NCBI GenBank assembly: GCA_015345905.1
Contig: JADDTR010000012.1
Location: forward strand, 566,578 to 630,577
From: Aotearoamyces nothofagi
Taxonomy: Eukaryota > Ascomycota > Leotiomycetes > Leotiales > Tympanidaceae
Length of the DNA: 64,000 nucleotides
Direction: 5' to 3'
Shown: one piece after another, positions 1 to 9,997 of the stretch
How positions within the stretch are numbered: position 1 is the stretch's first letter
Layout: each line of letters opens with the position of its first letter
Translations under genes and position numbers: made by a program
Notes under the pieces: generated by a model
What the model was told of the DNA's origin: nothing
The model's database searches: none
What the model saw: the letters and a program-made list of their open reading frames with translations, nothing else

Positions 1-431
1 ATAGCGCCGCACAGCTGCTCAGTCGGGTTCCGGGGTAAGGAAAAGCCCAGATGACGAGCTTTTCATCCCACCCACGCTGCGAGGCCCCTTCTTCCTGCGC
101 CCGGGAGCGAGGTGCGAGCAGCCGCGCCAGTAGGCGGCGAGACACGCCGAGCCTCGCGCGGCACCGCAGCAGGACCCAGACTCTTTTCCCGACCGCACGG
201 ATCGGATGGGATCGAGGAAGGGGGGGGGGAGCGGATGGGTTTGCGGAGATCAGAGACATCGAGGGTGTCTGAGGGAGGGGGGGGGGCGGGAATGGGATTG
301 GGACGGAGACGGAGACTGGGATGGAGACTGAGACTTTTCGTCAGGGAGGGTATGGGGACTTCTACGGGCCTACAGCTCCAAGAACAAAAACACCCATCCC
401 AAAACAAGCAAAACATCCAACATCCAAACAC

Positions 432-472
432 CCCTCTCTCCCTCTCCCTCTCCCTCTCCCTCTCTCCCTCTC
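432..472. repeat. CCCTCT-type pyrimidine microsatellite
   Basis: Nearly pure C/T tract of repeated CCCTCT/CTCTCC units. It carries no coding signal. Similar CT tracts recur at 1680-1700 and 3620-3635. Confidence 0.85.
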
Positions 473-703
473 GTCGTTTCCCTTTATCGCACCATCCCAT
501 CCCCCGACAACGTGATCTCCCGCTGCCCGCCTTCCTGCCCGCCCGCCTTCCTGCCTGAGGCCGCGACCCCGACCTCGCAGGCCCAGAGGCTCTCTCTCGG
601 ATCCAAATACAAAGGGGAGCGGATTGTGTGTATAGGCAGCCAGGAAGGAGGGGAGGGAAACAGTGCGAGCAGACGGGCGGGCGGCGCTGTGTGTTTTTTG
701 CTC

Positions 704-833
704 GGTCGCTTTGTCTGGCTTGTATACATATATACATACACGGTATATATACATACAGTTTCGGTCGCTCGGTCGCTTTGTCTTGTTTGTGTATACATAC
801 TTACATACACGGTATATATATATATACATACAG
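704..833. repeat. Imperfect tandem duplication (two ~55-63 bp units)
   Basis: Unit one (704-758) and unit two (771-833) both begin GGTCGCTTTGTCT, run through TATACATA-type sequence and CATACACGGTATATA, and end ACATACAG. They differ by a few substitutions and by the length of the TA run. A short GCAGA microsatellite follows directly (831-857). Confidence 0.85.
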
Positions 834-922
834 CAGAGCAGAGCAGAGCAGCGCAGCGTGCTAGACATTCTCTCTCTCCCATCAGTACCGCGTCGCAGTG
901 AGGATCTTTTGTAGAGCAATGC

Positions 923-960
923 AGTTATAGTTATGGTTACAGTTATAGTTATAGTTACAG
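923..960. repeat. GTTATA/GTTACA hexamer repeat
   Basis: Six hexamer units of GTTATA, GTTATG or GTTACA in tandem. It is not a telomeric TTAGGG repeat. Confidence 0.8.
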
Positions 961-1216
961 TAGGTGTAGAGAATCGTCGATAGAAGCGGCGCCGTACCGG
1001 GGTATGTAAACAGGCTTATTATTAGTGAGTGAGCTGCTGTGTATTTGTGGGTTCGGCAGCGGCAGTAATAGCAACAGTAATAGCGGTAATAGCGGTACCT
1101 GTCTGTCTATCCATCTATCCATCTATCTATACCTCTTGCAATACTACAACTACAACCCCGCCCCAAATGACTCCTCCTCCTCCTCCTCTATATATATACA
1201 CAAAGTCCAAAATCGC

Positions 1217-1270
1217 CTAACCAACCAACCAACCAACCCTCCGACTAACTGACTAACTGACTAACTGACT
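1217..1270. repeat. CCAA and CTAACTGA microsatellites
   Basis: About five CCAA units run into an octamer repeat CTAACTGA present in three to four copies. Confidence 0.85.
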
Positions 1271-1536
1271 CGGAGAGACAGACAGGTATATAGAGGTTTT
1301 TCCTTGAGGCAGCAGCAGCAGCTACTGCTGTTATATATATATATATTTCCCCCCCCGCTTTTCCGCTTTTTCGCTTTCCCGCTTTTCCGCTCTCTGCAGT
1401 ATAGGTTAACTCTGGATCTGGTTTTTGTAGTACAGTACTGCTGTCTATCCCTCCTCTCCTATCCCTCCTCTCCTATTCCACTATCCCCTATCCCCGCCCT
1501 CCCAAGAACCCAAACCCAACCCAGAGTACAATATAC

Positions 1537-1561
1537 AACAGAACAGAACAGAACAGAACAA
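1537..1561. repeat. GAACA pentamer repeat
   Basis: Four to five tandem copies of ACAGA/GAACA. The same pentamer repeat recurs at about 5083-5103. Confidence 0.85.
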
Positions 1562-1679
1562 TTACAGAAGCGCTATTTTAAACCCTCTCTCTCTTCTCCT
1601 CTCTCTAACTGGCCGTTAGTCAGTCAGTTCAATCGCTGCACGACGATTGCTTTATCTCAGCAAAGCTTGCTTTTGCTGG

Positions 1680-1713
1680 CTCTCTCTCTCTCTCTCTCTC
1701 TCTGTCTGTCTGT
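1680..1713. repeat. CT dinucleotide repeat
   Basis: About eleven CT units followed by GTCT units. Confidence 0.9.
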
Positions 1714-2679
1714 TGATTGGGATCTTGGGCGCTGGGATGGGATAGTAGGTTAGGGCGGGAGTGGTTGATTGATTGTTTTGTATCTGTGTCTATATCTGTC
1801 TGTTCTGTTTGTATCTATCCTGTCCTACTCTGCCCTCCTCTCCTCTCCTCTCCATCTACCCACTAGATGATATAATCTCCCCTCCCCTCTCCCCTCTCCT
1901 CCCCTCTCCATACCACCACTCCCCCCCCTCCCCAACCCTCTCAATCCCAATCCCATCACACGCACCCCGAATCGATAAGCGATAATAATATACATTATAT
2001 ACTATCACATCTGGGCGATATATATATATACACACTATCACATCCAACCCCCATCACAAACGACAGCTCGCGCCGCGGCACACCTACCCCGGTTTCCGTA
2101 GGTAGACCGCCACGCCCCGTCTCGCCTGCCTGTACCTGTCTAGGCAGTCTGTAGCCGTGCTGTCGATTGCAGCTATATACTTGTACATACATACATACAT
2201 ACATATATATACATAGACTGCAAGCTGCAGGTGTGTAGTACTGTACTGTAGCCCAACTGCGCATGCTGTTTGGTCGTGTTTTAAGCCCCATCCCCATCCA
2301 CCTCGCCTCGCCCAGCCCTCGCTCCCATTCGGCCGCGGCAGCGCAGCACCGACTCCCCCGGCTCTCCCCCGCCCTGCGCTGCCCTCCCAAGCCCGAGCGT
2401 GTGACCCTGTTTTCCCACACACATTCCAGGCCCTGCCCTGCCCTGCCCTGCCGTGCCTGCTCGCACTGGTCTTTTGGACGGAATATACTGTACTGTATAC
2501 CCCCTCGCGGGAAGTTGCAGCTGCGGCCTGGCACTGCTGCTGTTGTACTGCTGTGCTGCTGTACTGCTCAGCAGGTACGGCTGGCTGGGCGGGACGCTGC
2601 AGGTTGAGATGAGATGAGATGAGGTTTTGGTTTTTGTTTTTGTCGATTTTGGTTTTGGGTTTGATGGAGGAGAGGGTGT

Positions 2680-2854
2680 TTGGTTGGTTGGTTGGTTGTT
2701 GTGTTTTATTATCGTGTTGTTGTATTTTATTATTGTATTATCGTGTTGTATTGTTGTATTATTGTACTGTACTGTACTGTTGTATTGTACTGTACTGTAC
2801 TGTAGCTGTAGCTGTAACTGTAACTGTAACTGTAGCTGTAGCTGTACTGTACTC
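2680..2854. repeat. GGTT, GTATT, GTACT and GTAGCT/GTAACT composite repeat
   Basis: The tract starts as GGTT units, passes through TTGTATTA-like units, then GTACT pentamers, then hexamers GTAGCT and GTAACT, then GTACT again. Step-wise drift between related short motifs over 175 bases is typical of slippage-driven growth. The GTAGCT hexamer reappears as a pure array at 39,767-39,804. Confidence 0.85.
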
Positions 2855-2969
2855 CACTGTGCAGGCACCAATTCCCACTCCGCGGCCCGAGAAAAGGGGT
2901 GTCTGCCTGCCTCCTTGCTTGAGAGGAGAGATTGGAAGAGTCAGGTAGTGGTGAGATGATCGATAATTG

Positions 2970-3145
2970 TTATTGTCTATTGTCTATTGTCTATTGTTAA
3001 TGTCTGTCTGTCTGTCTGTTGCCTGTCTGTTGTTAATGTCTGTCTGTCTATCTGCCTATTGTCTGCCTATTGTCTATCTATTGTCTGTCTGTCTATCTAC
3101 CTATCTATCTGTCTACCTATCTCTCTCGGGTCTCTCTCTCAGGTC
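2970..3145. repeat. CTGT/CTAT/CTAC tetranucleotide tract
   Basis: A long run of mixed CTGT, CTAT, CTAC and CTGC tetramers broken by TTGT. Both strands are open in places only because of the repeat. Confidence 0.85.
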
Positions 3146-3519
3146 TCTCATCTCACCGTGATCTGAACACGGCATATATACCAGGCACAGCAGAACAGTA
3201 CATACATACAGCACATCAATCCACAGCACATCCACATCCACATCCACAACCCCTATACCCCATCCCATCCCATCCCCTCCCATCCCCACACCAGCCCCAC
3301 AAACCCCACGAAAAAGAAAAGAAATGCTCCGTCCCCCCCCCTCCCTCTGCCGGCCGGCGGGTGCTTCCCTCCCCAGCGCAAACTCATCCACGCCCACCTA
3401 CCACCCATCTATCTCTCGCACCCCCATCGCCAGCGCATCGAAAAAAAAAAAAACCCACATACAGCGCGTATAACCGTGCCCTTGCCCTTGCCGTTGCGCA
3501 AACAGACAATCAATCAATA

Positions 3520-3552
3520 CAGTACAGCACAGCACAGCACAGCACAGCACAG
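3520..3552. repeat. GCACA/CAGCA pentamer repeat
   Basis: About six tandem AGCAC pentamers flanked by GTACAG and GCTGTAC. Confidence 0.85.
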
Positions 3553-3765
3553 CTGTACCTACAGTATTCTATTCTATTCTAAATAAAAAAACCCTCCCTC
3601 CCCCCCCCCCCTGGTCTTTTCTCTCTCTCTCTCACGTCACGCGCATCGCGCACCGCGCACGCCTAGAAGGGGGGGACAGCTCATGAGACAGGAGAAAGCG
3701 CAAGCCCTGCCCCCTGCCCTGCCTCTGCGATGCCGAGGCAGGAGGGCGCAGCTCGTGGTGCGGAT

Positions 3766-3872
3766 GATTTGGTCTGGCTGATTTGGTCTGGCTGATGATT
3801 GATGGTAGATGACTTGATGACTCGAAGCGGTCATGACTTGATGACTTGATGACTTGATAACTCGAAGCGGTC
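3766..3872. repeat. Nested short tandem duplications
   Basis: A 14-base unit GATTTGGTCTGGCT is repeated exactly at 3766 and 3780. Downstream, a 22-base unit starting GACTTGAT and ending CGAAGCGGTC occurs at 3811 and 3851 with one mismatch, separated by further GACTTGAT units. Confidence 0.85.
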
Positions 3873-3997
3873 GGCGGTTGGCAGTCGGCGATAGCGATAG
3901 AGACGACGCATGCCTTCAGGCCCGACCGAGATCGAGAGGGGGGGGGGCGCACAGGCAGGATGTCACGGGGCGGGGGTTTGGCCCCGTCACGAGAGTT

Positions 3998-4037
3998 GTC
4001 CGTCCGTCTGTCTGTCCGTCTGTCCGTCTGTCTGTCA
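3998..4037. repeat. GTCC/GTCT tetranucleotide repeat
   Basis: Around ten tandem GTCC or GTCT units. Confidence 0.85.
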
Positions 4038-4527
4038 CGGGAGTGTTGGGCTCTATATGCGGCGGTACCGTGACTGTGCTATGCTATGCTATGCTGTAGC
4101 TGTAGTACACGATCACAGTGTCCCATCCCATCCCATCTCCTCCCATCCCCCCTCCCGATCCTCTTCTCTCCGATCCTCTCCTCTTCTCTTCTCGGGTCAT
4201 CGCATCTCGTAGCACCAACCCTATCTCACCCAATTCTCGCCCCCAGTTCCAATCCCCCTATTTTTGCATTCCAGATTTTTTTCCTTCCCCATCTCAATTC
4301 ATCAGCAGAATGTCGCATTCTTTCTCTCGGGCTGGCTGGATCAGCGGACTGGCTGGGGGGGGGGGTCTCTCTCTCTTTTTTTTTTCTTTCTTTCTTTAGA
4401 CTTGCTGGCGTGATGACTGGGGCTGGAGGCTGGAGCTGTGCAGGTGTAGGCCTCGGTTTACAGCTCCCCCCTCTCTCTCTCTCTCTGTTGGATGGATGGA
4501 TGGATGATAGATATCACGAGCGAGGGA

Positions 4528-4560
4528 GGGAAAGGAAAGGAAAGGAAAGGAAAGGAAAGG
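4528..4560. repeat. GGAAA pentamer repeat
   Basis: Six near-perfect tandem GGAAA units, a purine tract. Confidence 0.9.
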
Positions 4561-5394
4561 GAAGGGTATATTCTGTCTAGGTGTGCAGATCGTCTGAGGG
4601 GAGGCGGTTGGTTGCAGTTCCTGCTTCTCCTTGCTTTTCTTTCTTGTTTGTTTCTGTAATATCATCTGGCTTGTCACCATCGTCTTGCTATAATTTTATC
4701 ATTATTTTATCATCTTATTATTACTACTTTGTGATACCACTCACTCATCCATCCACTCGTCCATCCAGCTGCACAAGTGCATAGAGTAAACTCTCTCTCC
4801 ATCATCCTTAGGCTGCAGTGCAGTGCTTTCTAGTGACGACGGAACTCTGCCTGGCTGCCTGGAGGAGGGGGTTTTGGTTGGGTAGACCACTCTAGTTGGG
4901 TGTATAGTTTGGTTGTATGATGGATTGGAGATGCGGTGCCTGAGTCGGGAAGCGAGGGAGGATGGCATGGGATGGAGACGGGATAGGATGGGACGGGATT
5001 GGGATAGGATGGGATGGAAACACCTTTCTTTCTTTCCCTTCTTTCCTCAGACTTTATGGTTTGGTTAGTTGGTTAGTTAGTAACAGAACAGAACAGAACA
5101 GAAGAGTAGAGTAGAGTTATCTTGGATACTGTTCTATATGTATGTGGTATAGAAACTGTATCGCGTGGTGTATGGTATTGCACGGTGGTGTTGCACGGTG
5201 GTGTTGTATAGTATCGCATGGTTCGCCATCGCATGGTTCGCTATCGAATCTACAGTTTACTATTACTGTTCCTATTACTGCTACTGCTCCTATTACTATG
5301 ATTATAAATGGCAAACAGACAGGCCGAGATCGGATCGGATCGGATCAGATCGGAGGATCCGTGGGGTGGTGTGTGTAGGTAGGTGTAGGGTGTA

Positions 5395-5545
5395 CTCTTG
5401 TCCGTCCCAGCGTGTCGTCCCAGCGTGTCGTCCCCCTATCTACCCTACCGTAGCGTATCCCAGCGTGTCTCAGTGTGTCATCCCAGCGTATCATCCCCTA
5501 CCATCCCCTACCCTATCATCCCCTACCATCCCCTATCCCAGCGCG
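5395..5545. repeat. CGTCCCAGCGT / CATCCCCTAC minisatellite
   Basis: Degenerate minisatellite in which CCCAGCGTGTC-like and ATCCCCTACC-like units alternate. The first two CGTCCCAGCGTGT copies are exact. Confidence 0.8.
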
Positions 5546-5755
5546 CGCATTTGTCTGCTAGTGGTGGGTGGTATTCTCACACACACACCACCCAATCCTC
5601 CAACCAACCCAGCCCAGCCTCCAGGAACCAAACGCTGATCGAATGCGACCGACCCATTGGTCCGGGAAACCTGCGCGGGTGGGGGAGGGGAGGAGAGGAG
5701 AGGAGAGGGCGGGCGGGAGACGGAGGTGGGAGAGGGAGTGGAAGGCGAGGCGATA

Positions 5756-5818
5756 AAATACTACTACTACTACTGATGGTTATGGTTATGGTTATGGTTT
5801 TATGGTTATGGTTATAAT
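5756..5818. repeat. CTA and GGTTAT repeats
   Basis: About five CTA units precede six GGTTAT hexamers with one unit interrupted by TTT. A GATA repeat follows at about 5850-5876. Confidence 0.85.
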
Positions 5819-7207
5819 AACGAGGAAGGAATATCGAAGAGTGGATAGATAGATACAGTAGATAGATAGATAGATAATAGTAATAATAAATAGATAAACA
5901 AAAAACAAATCGATAAATCGATAAAACAAAACAACCGATCAAATCCAAGCACCACACAGGCAAAAGCGGCATTAAGCATCCATCCATCCTCCCCTTTCCC
6001 TCATCCGCACCCGCCTCTTACCTTGCCTCTTACCCAATCGCCCATCCGCAACAGGGAGCGGTGGAGTGATTGATTGATTGATTGCCGGCACCCAGGAGCA
6101 AGCAGCCCGCCACGGGCAGGAAGGGAGAAGGAGAGGGAGAAGAAGAAGAAGAGAGAAAAACCCACCGACCGGTGCGAAAGCCGGGCTCCGCAGAAGACCC
6201 GAGCCCTTCTCCCGTTGCGGCCGCAAAGGCCCTTCTCGCGGCCGGTCCTCTTTTTTCTTTTTTCCCTTCTCGCCTCGCTTAATTTCCTGGGAGATCGCGG
6301 CGGCGGCCTGGCTGGCAGGGGGGGGGGGGAGGGGTCCGTTTTTCTTTCTTTTTTTCCCTTTCTCGGGCCCGGACGGGCCAGTAGGAGGGCAGGGAAGACG
6401 GGCAGGGAAGACGGGCAGAGGACTAGGCCGTGCAGGGAGGGAGAGCCGCGTTTCTGTTCTGGGGGGGGACCGGGCGACCTGACCCTGGGTAGGTGAGGGT
6501 GGGTGCGCGCGAGGTAGAAAGCAAGAGCAAGAGAGCTGTTTCGGGGAAGGGGGGAGAGAGGCACGTGAGGCGGGACGAGGGAGGTCACGGGACGGATGGG
6601 CTGGATGGGGCGGCGCAGGAACGGAATGCGGGGGGGGAGGGTGGCGGGTCGGTCGGTCTGGGTCCGGCTGGCTAAAGTGAGTGGGTGCCTGGATGCTTGG
6701 GCGTTTGGGACCGGGAGAATGCGCCGGGTAAAGGAGGCAAGTACATGTAACACACCGCACGTGAGAGACGGCGAGATGACCTTGGCTGGCGCGTCTATTG
6801 GACTTGGACGCACGCACCGCTTCCTCTGCAGATCACTTCGCTCACCGACCTGGGGAGTCCAGCCAATCCAGTCCGGCATCCCAGATGGTGGCGACGGGGG
6901 GTTTCTGGGTGGTGTCGCACAGCAGCATGCGCGCTTCGCTACTCGGGATTGCAGGATCGATACGTGATTGGGCACGCGTTTTGATGATGCGCAGTCACGA
7001 GCCGGGCAGTCAGCAGTCAGCAGTCAGCAGTCGGCAGTCAGAGGGTCATGTGCCCACGTGTGCGCTGATGTACGGAGACGCCTCCGCCGGCCCGTTTGCT
7101 TGCGTCCGACTCGGCTAGGCCGAGAAGAGAAGCGGCGAGAAGGGCAAATCGTCGTCACTGTGGCGGCCTTGGTGCCTGAGGAATGGGGTGGAAGACGGGA
7201 GAATGAG

Positions 7208-7210
<3 letters not shown>

Positions 7211-7238
<28 letters not shown>

Positions 7239-7240
7239 GG
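7211..7240. repeat. GA dinucleotide repeat
   Basis: About fourteen GA units. Confidence 0.9.
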
Positions 7241-8739
7241 TCGGTGATGCGTGCGATGGATGTGGTAAGAAGAGGAGCTGCAGTGATGATGACGATGCTG
7301 GCTGGTGATGCTTTACTGGCGACGACGACGACGATGATGATGATGACGGCGATGAATGCATGCATCGGCCGTGATGTGGTGGACACCGGCGTCTCCGTCT
7401 CCTCTCGGCCCAGCGTCTGCTGCCCGCTGCCGTACCCAGACCAGGCTACGCACACAGCAAGGACGGTGATACTGTGTATACAGCCAGCACAGCCAGCACA
7501 GCCAGCACCAGCATCCCTCTGCTGCACAAGTACAGTACTGCGCCCTCGCAGCCTGCCATCCGTCCGCCTCATGCCAGGTACCCGTGACCCCGACCCCGAT
7601 CGCCATCCCCATTCCCATCCAACCGCGATCCCGACCCCCGGCTCCGCCTCGGCCTCGGCCCATGCGATCGATGCGCGCTTGGTCTTCACCAACGCCGATC
7701 GCGTCCGCCTTTCGCTTTCCCCCCTCGTGACTTCTGGATGGCGCGGGGAGAGGGCCGAGGGGCTGGGTCTGTGGGATGGGATGGGATGGGATGGGATGGA
7801 TAGAATGGTTTGGGTCTGGGTGTTGTGTTGTGTCTGTGCCTGTGCTATGTAGATGGAGAGGACAGGACAGGATAGGAGAGGACAGTACGGTACCGTACAA
7901 AACAATTTGATTGTCTCGTTTTTTAGCCGGTCGAGAGGCGCAGTGCGGTGCCGGCTAGGCTCTCCGTTTCGTCATGGCGGTCATGAACCGTAGCGATGGG
8001 GTGTTTTGCTGCTAGAGGGTATTAATCAAGGCATTGTTGATTATTATTCATATTTAAGTATTAGTATTAGTATTACTCTTATTCTTATTATTAGTATTAA
8101 CTAACTTTTATTATTATTATTATTGTTATTTCATCATCACCAAACGCACCCTCTCTCCACATAATACAAACCAACCAACCGCTTACCATGACGTGAACGT
8201 TACCCACCCAACGCGGCGCCATCGATCCATCCGCGGAAGCACCCGGGGGGCGAAAATCCTCTTTTTAAACTTTCCCACGGCAGAGATTCAGATTCAATTC
8301 AGACGACGGAAGCCCCTTCTTTCCCTTCCTCTTCCTCCTGAACGCCGAGCAGGAAAGTATAATGCGAGTCCGGCCGCGGGTAGGGGCATGATGAGGTGGC
8401 CGGGGGGGTGTAGAGCGTAAGCTTTTGAGCGATTGTACTGTTGCCCGCGTCACGCATTGCGGATGATGGGCTGTCTGGTGGTGGTGGTGGTGGATAGAGG
8501 GAGGTAATATAATGGGGGGGGGGGGGGTGGGGGGAGATGATAGATAGAGAGAGAAAGAGATGAATGATGGGAGAGGGAGGGTGTGAAATGGGGGTTGCGT
8601 CACGTGATGGAGAAACTGGATACGGAAATGCCATGTCGGCTGCTTCGATGTCGGCCTTGGTTCGTGGCCTGAGGATGGAGATGGTCGGTATGGCTGTGCT
8701 CGTGGTCAGCGTATGTGGCCTGTAGACTGTATACATAGT

Positions 8740-8940
8740 CTATACTCTGTATGCATATTCTATACTCAGTAATCATACCCCTATACTCAGTAATCATACC
8801 CTATACTCAGTATACATATTCTATACTCACTAAACATATTCTATACTCAGTAAACATACTCTATACTCAGTAAACATACTCTATACTCAGTATACATACT
8901 CTATACTCAGTATGCATACTCTATACTCAGTATACACACC
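8740..8940. repeat. 20-bp minisatellite, 10 copies
   Basis: Ten head-to-tail copies of a 20-bp unit, CTATACTCAG followed by a ten-base half such as TATACATACT or TAAACATACT. Copies start at 8740, 8760, 8781, 8801, 8821, 8841, 8861, 8881, 8901 and 8921; one unit is 21 bp. A degenerate copy precedes at about 8720. The first half is nearly invariant and variation sits in the second half. The array does not code for protein. Confidence 0.95.
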
Positions 8941-9349
8941 CTATAACCACCGTATCCACCCTCCAGCTGCTACCCAACCACTCCAACCCCCTTAGCCGCC
9001 CATAAAGCCGAGCCGAACACACTCGGAAGATACACCCCCAGACCCATCTCTCCTCCCTCTACAGAAGCCGCACCAACGGCCCCCATCTCCGCAAAACCTG
9101 CCCGCTGAGACCAGACAGAAAGATAGGTCGCGGCGCCGTTTGGGTGCAGCTGGCAGGCTTGGGACTGCTGCTGGCTCATCATGTTGTAGATGAAGATGAG
9201 AGCGAGACCTGTTCTGGTCGGATGTGTGTCTTGGATGGAGATGGGATGGATATGGGATGTTTATGTATGATCTGCTTGGATATCGTCTTGCTTTTGGTTC
9301 AATCTCTTGTTTGTACAGAGCTACTAACGCAAGCTGAGACTGCTACTTC

Positions 9350-9447
9350 TTCATACCCGTCTGTGTCATCAACCGCTACAGTCTCCAGCACCTCTCTCTT
9401 CATACCCGTCTGTGTCATCAACTGCTACAGTCTCCAGCACCTCTCTC
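9350..9447. repeat. 49-bp tandem duplication
   Basis: Two abutting 49-bp copies, 9350-9398 and 9399-9447, both starting TTCATACCCGTCTGTG, with a single C/T difference in the middle (AACCGC versus AACTGC). Confidence 0.92.
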
Positions 9448-9906
9448 TTCGCCACCTCTCTCGCTGCAGAAAGAAGACCGTCATACACAGACAGATAGAT
9501 AGATAGATAGAGATCCCCGCCCCAACACGCATCCATCTCCCCGCCCAGCGCAACATCAGGTCTCGACACCCAAGTACACACCAGACCTCTACGCCACTCG
9601 CCAGCAACGCAACCAACACACAAGCCCAGCCATCGCCTTCCGGCCCCCCCCCCCCCCTCCTCCTTCTCAGATCTCGAAATCCCCATCTCCTGCTCATGGT
9701 ATCGACGGAGAAACGATTCTAATCCGTGGGACTTCGTTTTCATTTGCTGTGGATTGGAATGGTGATGTTGGTGTGTCTGGGGAGTGTTTGCGGGTACGGA
9801 GATCTGCTGCTGGGGCGGTTGGGTGGGGTTGGATGTGGGGTTTTCACCTCGTCTGGGAGACGGGATGGGAGGTGTGGGAGGGGGTTGGAGGAGATGGTAG
9901 GGATTT

Positions 9907-9997
9907 TGCTTATAGGATATTGCTTATAGGAACTCGCAGACAAGGTCATCACTTACAGATCATCACTTACAGGAACTTACAGAACATCACTTACAGA
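9907..9997. repeat. GCTTATAGGA and ATCACTTACAG short repeats
   Basis: Two copies of TTGCTTATAGGA are followed by three copies of CATCACTTACAG and related ACTTACAG fragments. Confidence 0.75.

Noticed and set aside
923-960. GTTATA and, at 5776-5816, GGTTAT hexamers considered as telomeric repeats
   Set aside because: Neither matches TTAGGG or a known fungal telomere variant, the arrays are short, and both sit among other unrelated microsatellites.
5972-6975. Two overlapping minus-strand frames of 281 and 324 codons in the repeat tract
   Set aside because: They overlap in different frames, with a plus-strand frame as well, and consist of Pro/Ser/Arg/Lys low-complexity peptides. This is what G/C-rich simple sequence produces by chance.
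6968-7905. Overlapping ~294-codon frames on both strands
   Set aside because: Both strands are open over the same DNA because of GA, GAT and GATGG-type repeats. No domain or fungal protein phrase appears.
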